Source: Ampullaceana balthica
Taxonomy: Eukaryota; Mollusca; Gastropoda; Lymnaeidae
Length of the DNA stretch: 64,000 nt
Assembly (NCBI GenBank): GCA_944989445.1
Contig: CALYLW010000040.1
Coordinates: forward strand, 1,798,818 to 1,862,817
Direction of reading: 5' to 3'
Shown here: positions 22,962-36,152 of the stretch, piece after piece
How positions within the stretch are numbered: position 1 is the first letter of the stretch
How the letters are laid out: each line of letters begins with the position of its first letter
The notes under the pieces: generated by a model
Database searches by the model: none
What the model was told of the DNA's origin: nothing
What the model saw: the letters and a program-made list of their open reading frames with translations, nothing else
Program-made: the position numbers and the translations under genes

Positions 22962-25650
22962 CTAGCAAAATACCCCCGCTTCGCTGCGGAAATTAGTATC
23001 TCAGTTACGTTGAGAATCCGCGAAACACAAATTCAAAACACAAAACACCAATTGATTTCAATCTGGATCATGATGGATAAAATACATATATTAACTTCAC
23101 TGTCTTGTCTGTCTGTCTGTCCTAGTCCCGCAGAATACAAAAGGTAAAAGTAAAAAAAACTCACTTCCCGCTATCCTATCGAGCTGATAATTTAATATTT
23201 TTTTGTCTGCTACCATTGCGGGAGAGTACGCAACAACTTCACAAAGTTTCATGTTCCTACCTACACGGGAAGTTATATATGTAATGATGAGTCTATTTTA
23301 TATAGCTCATATCAGAAAAAAACTACTTTTTGGCCCCCGGCCCCCTAGTGAATGATAATTTTACATTTGTTTTGATTGTGACCATTGCGGAAGTGTAATT
23401 AACAACTCTCCAAAGTTTCATGCTGCTACCAACACGAGACATTGGAGAATTAGTGATGAGTCAGTTTTTTATATAAGAAAAAAACTACATTTGGGCCTCC
23501 GGACCCCATTAAGTGTTATTTTAAATATTATTTTCGCTTGTTACCATCGCAGAAGTGTGCTTATCAACTACCTAGTGTTTCATGCTTCTACCTACACGGG
23601 AAATAGGAGAATTAGTGATTTCTAGTTTTTATAAAGCTCATATAAGGAAAAAAGTTCATTTGGGCCCCCGGACCCCATTAAGTGTTATTTTAAATACTTT
23701 TTTCGCTTGTTACCATCGCGGAAGTGTGCTTATCAACTACCTAGTGTTTCATGCTTCTACCTACACGGGAAATAGGAGAATTAGTGATTTTTAGTTTTTA
23801 TAAAGCTCATATTAGGAAAAAAGCTTCATTTGGGCCCCCGGCCCCCAGGAAGTGATAATTTAAATATTTTTTTCCCGTTACCTTTGCGGGATTGTACTCA
23901 ACAACTTCCCAAAGTTTCATGCTTCTGCCTACTCGGGAAACAGGAGAATTGTTGATTTTAAAATTTTATATAGGCCATATAAGGGAAAAAAAACTTTTTT
24001 GGGTCCCCCGGCCCCCATGAGTGTTAATTTAAAAATTCTTTTACGCCAATTTTCGTCGCGAGAGGCTACTCAACAACTTCCCAAAGTTTCATGCTTCTAC
24101 CTACGCGGTAAATCCGAGATTAGTGATGAGTCTGTTTTAATATTAGAAGAAAACTATATTTGGGCCCCCAGCCCCCATTAAGTGATAATTTAAATATTGT
24201 TTTTACCTGTTACCATCGTGGAAGTGTACTTAACAACTACCCCAAGTTTCATGCTTCTACCTACACGGGAAATAGGAGAATTTGTGATTTTTAGTTTTTG
24301 TATAGCTCATATAAGGAAAAAACTTCATTTGGGCCCCCGGCCCCCAGGAAGTGATGATTTAAATTTTTTTTCCCTCCCGTCGCTATCGCTGGTTTTTACT
24401 CAACAACTTCCCAAAGTTTCATGCTTTGGCCTACTCGATAAATGAGAAAATTAGTGATTTCATATTCTATATAGTCCATATAAGGAAAAAAAAGCGTTTT
24501 TGGGCCCCCGGGCCCCCAACAGTGTGAATTTTAAAATTCTTATTCGCCAATTATCGTTGAGAGAGTGTACTCAGCAAGTTCCCAAAGTTTCATGCTAATA
24601 CCTACACGGGAAGTTGGAGAATTAGTGATGAGTCAGTTTTTTATATAAGAAAAAAACTACATTTGGGCCCCCGGAGCCCCATTAAGTGTTGTTTTAAATA
24701 TTTTTTTCGCTTGTTACCATCGCGGAAGTGTGCTTATCAACTACCCCAAGTTTCATGCTTCTACCTACACGGGAAATAGGAGAATTTGTGATTTTTAGTT
24801 TTTGTATAGCTCATATAAGGAAAAAACTTCATTTGGGCCCCCGGCCCCCAGGAAGTTATAATTTATTTTTTTTCCTCCCGTCGCTATTGCTGGTTTTTAC
24901 TCAACAACTTCCCAAAGTTTCATGCTTTTGCCTACTCGAGAAATGAGAAAATTAGTGATTTCATATTCTATATAGTCCATATAAGGAAAAAAAGCATTTT
25001 TGGGCCCCGGGCCCCCAACAGTGTGAATTTTAAAATTCTTATTAGCCAATTATCGTTGAGAGAGTGTACTCAGCAAGTTCCCAAAGTTTCATGCTAATAC
25101 CTACACGGGAAGTTGGAGAATTAGTGATGAGTCAGTTTTTTTATATAAGAAAAAAACTACATTTGGGCCCCCGGACCCCTTTAAGTGTTATTTTAAATAT
25201 TTTTTCGCTTGTTACCATCGCGGAAGTGTGCTTATCAACTACCAAGTGTTTCATGCTTCTACCTACACGGGAAATAGGAGAATTAGTGATTTTTAGTTTT
25301 TATATAGCTCATTAAAGGAAAAAACTTCATTTGGGCCCCCGGCCCCCAGGAAGTGATAATTTAAATATTTTTTCTCCCGTTACCATCGCGGGATTGTACT
25401 CAACAACTTCCCAAAGTTTCATGCTTCTGCCTACTCGGGAAATAGGAGAATTGGTGATTTTCAAATTTAATATAGGCCATATAAGGAAAAAAAACGTTTT
25501 TTAAAATTCTTTTACTCCAATTTTCGTCGCGAGAGGCTACTCGACAACTTCCCAAAGTTCCATGCTTCTACCTACACGGGAAGTTTGAGAATTAGTGATG
25601 AATCAGTCAGTCAGTGAGTCAGTGAGGGCTTTGCCTTTTATTAGTATAGA
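22962..25650 (-). mobile_element. Non-autonomous Helitron with tandem core, second copy
   Basis: Same family as the element at 15502-19744: minus-strand start TCTATACTAATAAAAGGC, end ATTTTGCTAG after a CCGC-AGCGAA-GCGG hairpin. It is inserted between A and T of R1 copy e; copies b and c show the uninterrupted sequence. Its 2689 bp hold about 14 units of the ~165-bp repeat in an order partly matching the larger copy. No coding capacity. Confidence 0.85.
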
Positions 25651-25785
25651 TGTAATTCAAATTCACGGTTTGTTATTGTTTTTTTCCCACGTGAAAGTTT
25701 GAGTTGACGCATTGAGACGGGGTGCTTTTGTTTACATTTTACGTGTCACGCTGAGCTTGGTCAAGCGAATCGGTGATCAGACTTT

Positions 25786-25843
25786 TCCCCTCTCCCCCTC
25801 CCACCCACCCCTCCCCCACCCCTCCCCCACCCACCCACCCCTA
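25786..25843. repeat. C-rich tract (G-quadruplex-prone on minus)
   Basis: Runs of CCCC and CCCCC separated by A, AC or T, extending over about 55 bp inside R1 copy e. The minus strand has many G-runs of three to five that could fold as G-quadruplexes. Copies b and c have a shorter G-rich stretch at the equivalent place, so it has expanded here. Confidence 0.7.
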
Positions 25844-26043
25844 GGGTTATGAAGCAAACTTGAGTTAAGATAGATTCAGTCTGTAAATGTTTGGAAATAA
25901 TCAATACTGTTAGTTATGTCTCATATATAAGTGATTTATAGTCAAAAACTTTATTTTTACGGGTTTTGTTTTCATTTACTTTTTTTTCCGGGTGGGCGGG
26001 CGGGCTGGACGACAAGATGGTGAAGTTAATATAAAGGATTTAA

Positions 26044-26984
26044 AAATACACGTGTGTAGTTACATCTTTCTCCTGTTCAGTTGTCATAGACCTTAAGCCC
26101 ATAAGCAAACAAATCCGTTCAAATCTGGCATGCGTCTGCGCAATCACAGGCATCAACTTGTTCATTTATTTGGTAGGGATTTTGAATTTCCATTTATTTA
26201 TTTAGTGCGACATAATTATATTTGTAAACATCTCTCACTCCCCATCAGTCAAAGTCTATTTGAACAATTCGACAAAGTGCATTTTCTTGAACCACCAAAA
26301 TGGCATTATCAGAATATGGAATAGGCAAAGGCTCAAAAACAAAATAGAACACAGAGTCCCCGCATTGTTTACTATTCCAGGCCCGGCATTCCTCTTGTCG
26401 TCCTTCACATGTCAACGTTGAGCTTTCCTGTCTACATGCCTCTCTCTACCCCACCCACGGCCATCGGCCATTTTGTTGACGTCACTGTTGAAACCGGATA
26501 CTGTTGAAAAATGAAGAGTTTATTTTAAGAGTACAATATTTGGTGTTGACGTCACATCCCCTGACATAAAACTCTCGAATTGAACGTCATACAAGCGTAG
26601 TCTCTTACGTCAATTTAGTAGGTGTTGAAAGGTCTTTAGATTGCATAGTTATTTAACAGTGTTGCTCTAATAATAAACAAAAAGATCTTATACCACAGAT
26701 TTTTCATCTTTAATTTATGATAAGGTTAGACAACCTTCCCAGAGACATGCATGGCGTGTCTCCCCCCCCACCCCTAACATTATTAAAGGGTTAACCCCCA
26801 CCCCAGCAGAAGATTCTAGTTCTGAAAATAAAGAAAATTAATTAAAAAAATTGTAAAACAAATTTAATTTCGGTGTTAACCAAGGATCCTCAAATTATTC
26901 GCAAAATGTACATGTCCGTCTGAATGCCGGAGACAACATCACCTGGCACCAGTCAATGCGCCTCCTGATGGCAAACACTGTCAA
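26044..26984. other. Unassigned interval
   Basis: No gene, transposon end or repeat recognised. A 64-codon plus frame at 26130-26324 has no recognisable domain. A C-rich run at 26760-26775 is the only low-complexity feature. Confidence 0.4.
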
Positions 26985-26992
26985 GACATGAC

Positions 26993-27163
26993 CAATGTTC
27001 CATTTAAGCTGCGCATATATCTGACCGACGCCACGCAGCAGTTTAGAATTACCGCGCAGCAAATTTGGTAAAACATTGCACACAAAATTAATGCTGAGCA
27101 ACTTTTCACACGAGTTTTTTTTATACTTAGCACTCGGACCAACGAAACTTAGAGGGAACATTG
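26993..27163. mobile_element. hAT-type MITE, 171 bp
   Basis: Inverted ends CAATGTTCC(A/C)T(T/C)TAAG are flanked by a perfect 8-bp duplication, gacatgac, at 26985-26992 and 27164-27171. CAATGTTCCCTCTAAG ends are seen on short hAT elements in many animal genomes. There is no coding capacity; a minus frame running through it is accidental. Confidence 0.8.
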
Positions 27164-27509
27164 GACATGACCACATTTAACTAGAAGCAAAGTTCTCTAA
27201 ACACAATATTCTTTATTTAACGGTGGTCTGTAGACAATCTCCCGAAAAGCGGTACAAGAGAAATCTTGGGGCTATGCAAGTTATGCTTGCAATTATATTT
27301 ACATAGTTTCGGTACATTTTTTAAAATGGCAACACCGCATCTGGCCAATGCATCGAGACAAGTAGCAGCCAACATGTGGCCCAGGCAAAATCTATCATCT
27401 GGACAGTTATGGCCCCAGTGTCATCAGGTGCAGACAACTCAGGGTGCAACAAGATTCACACCTGACTATAGACATTCTTTGCGTTGCCCTGCTCTGGTGT
27501 CCGTCAACA

Positions 27510-27786
27510 TGCTGTCACGACAATCTGCTGTCACGACAACCTGCTGTCACGACAACCCGCTGTCACAACAACCCGCTGTCACAACAACATGATGTCAAGA
27601 CAACCTGCTGTCACAACAACCTGCTGTCACGACAACCCGCTGTCACAACAACCTGTTGTCACGAAAACGTGCTGTCAAGACAACCCGCTGTCACAAAAAC
27701 CTGCTGTCACGACAACGTGCTGTCACGACAACCCGCTGTCACGGCAACCTGCTGTCACAACAACCTGCTCTCACGACAACCTGCTC
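27510..27786. repeat. Minisatellite, 16-bp unit
   Basis: About 17 copies of ctgctgtcacgacaac with frequent c/a changes (cgacaac versus caacaac, ctgctg versus cccgctg). The unit length is not a multiple of three, so the open Thr/Cys/His-rich frames are cycling artefacts. Confidence 0.95.
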
Positions 27787-27865
27787 TGTATTAGGTGTGT
27801 CAGTGCGATGAAGCCTTCTAGAATCTAGATCTTCTAATTACTTGATTTCATTGGCGGTTCCCCCT

Positions 27866-28176
27866 GAGCGTGTCCCCCCATGTAAGAGTGTCCTCCCATG
27901 TAAGAGTGTCCTCGCATGTAAGAGGTCCTCCCATGTAAAAGTGTCCTCCCATGTAAAAGTGTCCTCCCATGTAAAAGTGTCCTCCCATGTAAGAGTGTCC
28001 TCCCACGTAAGAGTTTCCTCCCATGTAAAAGTGTCCTCCCATGTAAAAGTGTCCTCCCATGTAAGAGTGTCCTCCGATGTAAGAGTGTCCCCCATGTAAG
28101 AGTGTCCTCCCATGTAAGACTGCCCTCCCATGTAAAAGTGTCCTCCCATGTAAGAGTGTCCTCCCATGTAAAAGTG
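27866..28176. repeat. Minisatellite, 18-bp unit
   Basis: About 17 copies of tcctcccatgtaaaagtg, alternating between gtaaaag and gtaagag variants, with a one-base contraction near 27925. Because 18 is a multiple of three, long frames reading GGHSYM or EDTFTW persist; they have no protein character beyond the repeat. Confidence 0.95.
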
Positions 28177-28329
28177 CTCTCTCCTCTTAAGATGTATTCG
28201 TCCACTGATCTATCATTAATATCAAGGCGTAATTTAAGACAACATATAAAAATATAAAAAAAACTCAGAAATCCGATAGAATGATAGAACAATAATTGGC
28301 AATACCAGCGTATGACGTCACTCAGTGAG

Positions 28330-28712
28330 TGACATGCCTACATCATTGCTGACATAATATGTGAGTGATACATTCATCATTGCTGACATAATCTGTGAGT
28401 GGCACATTTATCATTGCTGACATAATCTGTGAGTGGCATATTCATCATTGCTGACATAATATGTGAGTGGCACATTCATCATTGCTGACATTATATGTGA
28501 GTGGCATATTCATCATTGCTGACATTATATGTGAGTGGCACATTCATCATTGATGACATTATATGTGAGTGACACATTCGTCATTGCTGACATAATATTT
28601 GAGTGACACATTCATCATTGCTGACATTATATGTGAGTTTCATACATACATCATTGCTGACATTAAATGTGAGTTGCATACATACATCATTGCTGACATA
28701 ATCTGTGAGTGA
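28330..28712. repeat. Minisatellite, 34-bp unit
   Basis: About 11 copies with the core cattgctgacataatatgtg and a variable linker (agtggcac, agtgacac, agtttcat). Immediately left is an unrelated 18-bp array, so two independent expansions lie within 160 bp. Confidence 0.9.
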
Positions 28713-29780
28713 CATACAAAGTGACAAAGTTGGCCAGCATTTTTAAGCTTCAAACATTTTTTGTTAAAAAGAAAAACGATATTTGATTTTAAATGTCAGA
28801 AATATTTTTAAAAAATAAAAAAGTTGTTCCAAGTTATTTTTGAAATGCCTGCTGACTTGCCAGCTGGATGCTTGATGAGACTGAACAGACACAACACACA
28901 CGCCAACATCCGTTCTCGCCTCACTCACGGAGACCTGTGTATACACAAGGTCGTCTTGTCTCAGAGCTTCAGACTAGTCTCAGATGGTTTTCTACTTGGG
29001 ACTTTCCACATTCTCCCAACTTACTAACGTGACCCAGACCCAATGCAGACAGTTATCTTGTCTGGGAAAGTCACTAATGACAGAGATGTCCCGCAAGGCG
29101 AATTTGAATCCGCTGGAAGGTAAAAAGATAAAAACATACTCTTTCCCTGTACTGCACAATACACAAATAGACATTTAAATAGAGTCCAACGTAGGCCTGA
29201 CTTTAGCAAACTTCCAAACATCACAGAAAACAGATATTCCCGTTATCAATTGTCAGTCGGTTTGTACAAGGAATAGGGTTTCCCATTTCTTGGAGTTTTA
29301 GTTTGTACACTTGAAGACGGGATTTTAGTAAATGGATGCCGGTATTAATTCCGGAATATCTCGGGATCAATTTAATTCAAATAGAATCTACTTAATATTT
29401 TTAAAATTTGAAAGTGATTTAAATTAGCTTTGCTTGGTTGAAACAATAACAAAATTGTTGATGTCTGAATGAAAGGTGATCATTAGGTGGTACATGCGTT
29501 GTTCTAACTTGTCACTAGTTGCGTCATTGTCATGGTCCTTGACTGAGAGTAAAGGAAACTTTCCCGTCACGACGCATTAACACGCTAATTAGAGTGGTAG
29601 CCGTAGAAAGAGGAGGAAATCCATGATTATTTAGTCATGTGACTGCAACATTTCTAACAATTAACCCATGTATCCGGTATAATATAATGGATCTAGTTTG
29701 GACTTTTCTGAATAGATAAAGAAGATAACTTTTACAAAAGTAGAGTTCTTTGGTACTCTAAATCATATAAGCTAGTCTGC
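28713..29780. other. Unassigned interval between minisatellites
   Basis: Unique sequence with no recognisable coding domain. Several overlapping 60-67-codon frames around 28764-29224 exist on both strands; none has splice or codon evidence strong enough to call. Confidence 0.4.
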
Positions 29781-30392
29781 ACCCTAATACCACAGTTAGC
29801 TGGTACCCTAATACCACAGTTAGCTGGTACCCTAATACCACAGTTAGCTGGTACCCTAATACCACAGTTAGCTGGTACCCCAATACCACAGTTAACTGGT
29901 ACCCTAATACCACAGTTAACTGGTACCCTAATACCACAGTTAACTGGTACTCTAATACCACAGTTAGCTGGTACCCTAATACCACAGTTAACTGGTACCC
30001 TAATACCACAGTTAGCTGGTACCCTAATACCACAGTTAGCTGGTACCCTACTACCACAGTTAGCTGGTACCCTACTACCACAGTTAGCTGGTACCATAAT
30101 ACCACAGTTAGCTGGTACCCTAATACCACAGTTAGCTGGTATCCTAATACCACAGTTAACTGGTACCCTAATACCACAGTTAGCTGGTACCCTACTACCA
30201 CAGTTAGTTGGTACCCTAATACCACAGTTAGCTGGTACCCTAATACCACAGTTAGCTGGTACCCTACTACCACAGTTAGCTGGTACCCTAATACCACAGT
30301 TAGCTGGTACCCTAATACCACAGTTAGCTGGTACCCCAATACCACAGTTAGCTGGTACCCCAATACCACAGTTATCTAGTACCCTCATACCA
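29781..30392. repeat. Minisatellite, 24-bp unit
   Basis: About 25 copies of a unit starting accctaataccacagttag then ctgg/t. Sequence variation is low, mostly a/c at one position (ctaatac, ctactac) and gct/act at another. The multiple-of-three unit keeps a 233-codon minus frame open (repeat ANCGIRVP), which I regard as non-coding. Confidence 0.95.
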
Positions 30393-31251
30393 TGGTTTAG
30401 CCAGCTCATAAATGAAGATTTTGCAAGCGACAAATGAGACCGTGACCTTGAAACACTGTAAACTTAATGTGGGAAATTCCAGTGCGTGAAATCTGGGACA
30501 GGCATTTGAGTCTGGTCGTCTGCTGTAGATTGGTCTTAATTTTGGTAGTAGTTAAGAGAAGCGGTGGGGCTGAAGGGAGGGGAGAGAAAGAGGCTGATTA
30601 GAGTTGACCCCTTCTCTCCCAACCCGATGTTATAGATACTGATCTTATATGGGTGATAAGATAAAATAGAAACTGAAGCAACGCACACACAAACATGCGC
30701 ATATATACAAAACAATCAAAGACACACACGCACAAGTGGGTAATCACTGAGACTAAATGATGATCTGTTAAGTACGATTTCATTGACGTCATGATAGTTT
30801 ATTCAAATTTGTATTTTTTTTTAAAATGAGACTGAAAACTACCAATCCAGAGGTTATCAATCGGTGCGAAGTGACCCCAAACATGCGAGTATAACGGTCT
30901 TACTCTTACCAGTTGACTGAAAGATTGTGATGTTTCCAAATCAATGAAATGTTAATAGTTGTTGACCTACAAGGATTGCATTTTTTTACAATAATCATTT
31001 CATACATGTAACATTACTTTTATCATATTTCATCTAATGGGACTTAACGGTAACGTAAATAAGTCTAATGGGCCTTTAGTATTTAGCATAATCCAACAAA
31101 TGGGCGATGAAACAAATGGTGCTGACTGCGTTACATTGTTCAAACGATAGCACCTCCCCCCCCCCAGCAACAAATAAAAAAAGACATGCAGCGAACGATG
31201 TGTGGGGAAACATTTATTTCTAGAGATGTTTGGAGTACGGTGTCAAAGAGA
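30393..31251. other. Unassigned interval
   Basis: Unique sequence without a recognisable gene. It contains a poly-C run near 31145-31157 and a CA-rich patch near 30721-30735. Confidence 0.4.
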
Positions 31252-34200
31252 TGTGTGACTAGCAATGTGAATGAGTTGTGTGACTCTAGCAATGTGAATG
31301 AGTTGTGTGACTAGCAATGTGAATGAGTTGTGTGACTAGCAATGTGAATGAGTTGTGTGACTAGCAATGTGAATGAGTTGTGTGACTAGCAATGTGAATG
31401 AGTTGTGTGACTAGCAATGTGAATGAGTTGTGTGACTCTAGCAATGTGAATGAGTTGTGTGACTCTAGCAATGTGAATGAGTTGTGTGACTAGCAATGTG
31501 AATGCGTTGTGTGACTAGCAATGTGAATGAGTTGTGTGACTAGAAATGTGAATGAGTTGTGTTACTAGCAATGTGAATGAGTTGTGTGACTAGCAATGTG
31601 AATGAGTTGTGTGACTATAGCAATATGAATGAGTTGTGTGACTAGAAATGTTAATGAGTTGTGTGACTATAGCAATATGAATGAGTTGTGTGACTAGCAA
31701 TGTGAATGAGTTGTGTGACTAGCAATGTGAATGAGTTGTGTGACTAGCAATGTGAATGAGTTGTGTGACTCTAGCAATGTGAATGAGTTGTGTGACTAGC
31801 AATGTGAATGAGTTGTGTGACTAGCAATGTGAATGAGTTGTGTGACTAGCAATGTGAATGAGTTGTGTGACTAGCAATGTGAATGAGTTGTGTGACTAGC
31901 ATTGTGAATGAGTTGTGTGACTCTAGCAATGTGAATGAGTTGTGTGACTCTAGCAATGTGAATGAGTTGTGTGACTAGCAATGTGAATGCGTTGTGTGAC
32001 TAGCAATGTGAATGAGTTGTGTGACTAGAAATGTGAATGAGTTGTGTTACTAGCAATGTGAATGAGTTGTGTGACTAGCAATGTGAATGAGTTGTGTGAC
32101 TAGCAATGTGAATGAGTTGTGTGACTAGCAATGTGAATGAGTTGTGTGACTAGCAATGTGAATGAGTTGTGTGACTAGCAATGTGAATGAGTTGTGTGAC
32201 TCTAGCAATGTGAATGAGTTGTGTGACTAGCAATGTGAATGAGTTGTGTGACTAGCAATGTGAATGAGTTGTGTGACTAGCAATGTGAATGAGTTGTGTG
32301 ACTCTAGCAATGTGAATGAGTTGTGTGACTAGCAATGTGAATGAGTTGTGTGACTAGCAATGTGAATGAGTTGTGTGACTAGCAATGTGAATGAGTTGTG
32401 TGACTAGCAATGTGAATGAGTTGTGTGACTAGCAATGTGAATGAGTTGTGTGACTCTAGCAATGTGAATGAGTTGTGTGACTCTAGCAATGTGAATGAGT
32501 TGTGTGACTAGCAATGTGAATGCGTTGTGTGACTAGCAATGTGAATGAGCTGTGTGACTAGAAATGTGAATGAATTGTGTTACTAGCAATGTGAATGAGT
32601 TGTGTGACTAGCAATGTGAATGAGTTGTGTGACTATAGCAATATGAATGAGTTGTGTGACTAGAAATGTTAATGAGTTGTGTGACTATAGCAATATGAAT
32701 GAGTTGTGTGACTAGCAATGTGAATGAGTTGTGTGACTAGCAATGTGAATGAGTTGTGTGACTCTAGCAATGCGAATGAGTTGTGTGACTAGCAATGTGA
32801 ATGAGTTGTGTGACTCTAGCAATGTGAATGAGTTGTGTGACTAGCAATGTGCATGAGTTGTGTGACTAGCAATGTGAATGAGTTGTGTGACTAGCAATGT
32901 GAATGAGTTGTGTGACTAGCAATGTGAATGAGTTGTGTGACTAGCAATGTGAATGAGTTGTGTGACTCTAGCAATGTGAATGAGTTGTGTGACTCTAGCA
33001 ATGTGAATGAGTTGTGTGACTAGCAATGTGAATGCGTTGTGTGACTAGCAATGTGAATGAGTTGTGTGACTAGAAATGTGAATGAGTTGTGTTACTAGCA
33101 ATGTGAATGAGTTGTGTGACTAGCAATGTGAATGAGTTGTGTGACTAGCAATGTGAATGAGTTGTGTGACTAGCAATGTGAATGAGTTGTGTGACTAGCA
33201 ATGTGAATGAGTTGTGTGACTAGCAATGTGAATGAGTTGTGTGACTCTAGCAATGTGAATGAGTTGTGTGACTCTAGCAATGTGAATGAGTTGTGTGACT
33301 AGCAATGTGAATGCGTTGTGTGACTAGCAATGTGAATGAGTTGTGTGACTAGAAATGTGAATGAGTTGTGTTACTAGCAATGTGAATGAGTTGTGTGACT
33401 AGCAATGTGAATGAGTTGTGTGACTATAGCAATATGAATGAGTTGTGTGACTAGAAATGTTAATGAGTTGTGTGACTATAGCAATATGAATGAGTTGTGT
33501 GACTAGCAATGTGAATGAGTTGTGTGACTCTAGCAATGTGAATGAGTTGTGTGACTCTAGCAATGTGAATGAGTTGTGCGACTCTAGCAATGCGAATGAG
33601 TTGTGTGACTAGCAATGTGAATGAGTTGTGTGACTCAAGCAATGTGAATGAGTTGTGTGACTCAAGCAATGTGAATGAGTTGTGTGACTATAGCAATGTG
33701 AATGAGTTGTGTGACTATAGCAATGTGAATGAGTTGTGTGACTCTAGCAATGTGAATGAGTTGTGTGACTCTAGCAATGCGAATGAGTTGTGTGACTAGC
33801 AATGTGAATGAGTTGTGTGACTCTAACAATGTGAATGAGTTGTGTGACTCTAGCAATGTGAATGAGTTGTGTGACTAGCAATGTGAATGAGTTGTGTGAC
33901 TCTAGCAATGTGAATGAGTTGTGTGACTCTAGCAATGTGAATGAGTTGTGTGACTAGCAATGTGAATAAGTTGTGTGACTCTAGCAATGTGAATGAGTTG
34001 TGTGACTAGCAATGTGAATGAGTTGTGTGACTCTAGCAATGTGAATGAGTTGTGTGACTAGCAATGTGAATGAGTTGTGTGACTCTAGCAATGTGAATAA
34101 GTTGTGTGACTAGCAAAGTGAATGAGTTGTGTGACTCTAGCAATGTGAATGAGTTGTGTGAGTAGCAATGTGAATGAGTTGTGTGACTAGCAATGTGAAT

Positions 34201-34503
34201 GAGTTGTGTGACTAGCAATGTGAATGAGTTGTGTGACTAGCAATGTGAATGAGTTGTGTGACTAGCAATGTGAATGAGTTGTGTGACTAGCAATGTGAAT
34301 GAGTTGTGTGACTAGCAATATGAATGAGTTGTGTGACTCCAGCAATGTGAATGAGTTGTGTGACTAGCAATGTGAATGAGTTGTGTGACTAGCAATATGA
34401 ATGAGTTGTGTGACTCCAGCAATGTGAATGAGTTGTGTGACTAGCAATGTGAATGAGTTGTGTGACTCCAGCAATGTGAATGAGCTGTGTGACTCCAGCA
34501 ATG
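31252..34503. repeat. 3.25-kb minisatellite with higher-order structure
   Basis: About 125 units of 25 bp (core ctagcaatgtgaatgagttg) mixed with 28-bp variants carrying an extra ctc or cta (gactctagcaatg). A recognisable run of variants, beginning with a unit containing AATGCGTTG and continuing through CTAGAAATG and GTTACTAGC, recurs at about 31501, 31987, 32518, 33031 and 33310. The array thus has a higher-order period near 500 bp on top of the basic unit. The right end drifts to CTCCAGC variants. Frames through it are repeat artefacts. Confidence 0.95.
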
Positions 34504-35595
34504 CCATCTCGTACTGTCCAGTTAGATATCCCACCTATTGATCATGAAAGGTAATGCTGACTTCGGGGAGGGGGGGGGCAAGTGGGGAGATCAGGGAAAT
34601 AAGATGCACGTAAAAAAATACCATAAATCTAAATAAGAGTTTTTATTTAAAAAGATGGGAATTTTTACAAAATGCTCTAACTCTAACCTTCCTTTCTAAT
34701 TGCTCAATACCCCGTCGCCCGGAGCGCCCCCTCCAAAATCTGTAGTTCTTTCAACTCGTGTTTAACTGTAAGTCCTACGTAATTATTTATTGACACTTTT
34801 GTTAACCTAGTTCTAGTTAACACTGTCTTCAAATAAGATCCTGCTTAACACCTAGGAATTTGAGCCCTTTGACTTGGTCAAATAGAATATCCTTATACAT
34901 TGCATCCTCAGGGCATGTAATAACTCTAAAGCTATAATAGTTGATACATTACAATTCTGTATACAATAGATGTTACAATTACACTATACTTTTGTATACA
35001 ACAGATGCTACACTCTATACTTCTGTCTATAATAGATTTTACACTCAATAATTCTGTACCTTCTTCTCTGAACACATGTCTCCGTTGGTCCAGTCTGGTA
35101 AATCTACAATAGATGCCACGTGTTACAGATTAACAAGAGCCTAAATGGCACATTCATCTCACCGCGGCGTGGCTTGCTACAGCGGTTCTCATGTCAGATT
35201 CGACAACCCTCTCTGCTTATTTAACGATACCTTTAAACATGCACGTATGCCACAATGGACACGATCACACACTATATCAGTGGATCAATATTTTGGAATG
35301 CTTATTGTAATTAAAACTTATTAAAGGTCGCTTTATTTTCTAGAGCATGTGTTCAACGACTGACACGCAAGAACCGCTGTAACACCATTAAGTAAGCAGT
35401 GTAGATGCAGGCAAGGGAACAAAGAGAAACGTTGCAGGAGTGAGAGCAAGTGGATTGCCGTTATTGTATTCGCTTTCTCCCGGCGGGTTTGTTATTGAAA
35501 GGATTTTCGATAATTCTAGTCAAACTTTCCCAGTGGGATGTCTGGCCAAGGCCAGGGACACAATCTTTCTGTCCTTACCACCTAGATACTTGTTT
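34504..35595. other. Unassigned interval
   Basis: No gene recognised. Around 34930-35060 there are loosely repeated phrases of the type ctgtatacaatagatgttac, perhaps a decayed tandem repeat of about 45 bp. A poly-G run is at 34570-34579. Confidence 0.4.
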
Positions 35596-35750
35596 CAGTG
35601 GCGTCACTAGGGGGTGACACCAAAATGTAAAATTCTGTATGTTCCCGTTATTTGGCACTGGAAAACTCGGTGGTGCTCTATGGGTTAAGTCGTGAGGGGG
35701 TGACACCATGAACTACCGCCCGGGTGACACCAACCCTAGTGACGCCTCTG
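35596..35750. mobile_element. hAT-type MITE, 155 bp
   Basis: Inverted ends CAGTGGCGTCACTAGGG and (reverse complement) CAGAGGCGTCACTAGGG, flanked by a perfect 8-bp duplication, acttgttt, at 35588-35595 and 35751-35758. No coding capacity. The ends differ from those of the other two hAT-type MITEs, so at least three hAT lineages have been active here. Confidence 0.85.
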
Positions 35751-36152
35751 ACTTGTTTGTACGAACCACTACCCACTTTGGTCAAGAGTATGCGTAGCTT
35801 CCCTTTAATACATGTCTTCTTTAAGAAGAAAAATGTAAGTATAACTTATACTACAATGTACCAAGAAAGTTAAGAAAGATAAAATGCAATGGCGAAGAAA
35901 AAATAAACCAAGGATGGGGGGAAAAAGGGGGGGGCAGGGTGTCAGTGAAGACATGTCTGGGACTTTTTGTTGCCCAGAGTCAGACGTTCCGTTCATGCAG
36001 GTGGAAAGATGGGTTGTCCTTTTTTTTGTTGTCTTTAGAATGTCCTAAATCTGGGACTGTGTGTTTGGTGGACCGCTGGTTTCAAGGATGGGGGACCAGG
36101 ACCCAAACAGTTAAAAAGAAACTCACATACAGACATTTATAAATATTATTTA

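Larger units (their letters stand above)
22718..25966 (+). repeat. R1 repeat, copy e, split by a Helitron
   Basis: Plus-oriented R1 in two parts, 22718-22961 and 25651-25966, separated by the Helitron at 22962-25650. The two halves join to match copies b and c. A further R1 terminus in minus orientation follows at about 25982-26043. The right half contains the C-rich tract at 25790-25843. Confidence 0.75.

Noticed and set aside
29732..30433. 233-codon minus frame with repeated ANCGIRVP
   Set aside because: It exists only because the 24-bp minisatellite unit is a multiple of three; the alternative frame is equally open and neither has non-repeat protein features.
31252..34503. CRISPR-like regular repeats
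   Set aside because: Units are directly adjacent without unique spacers, variant, and in a eukaryotic intergenic region; it is a minisatellite.
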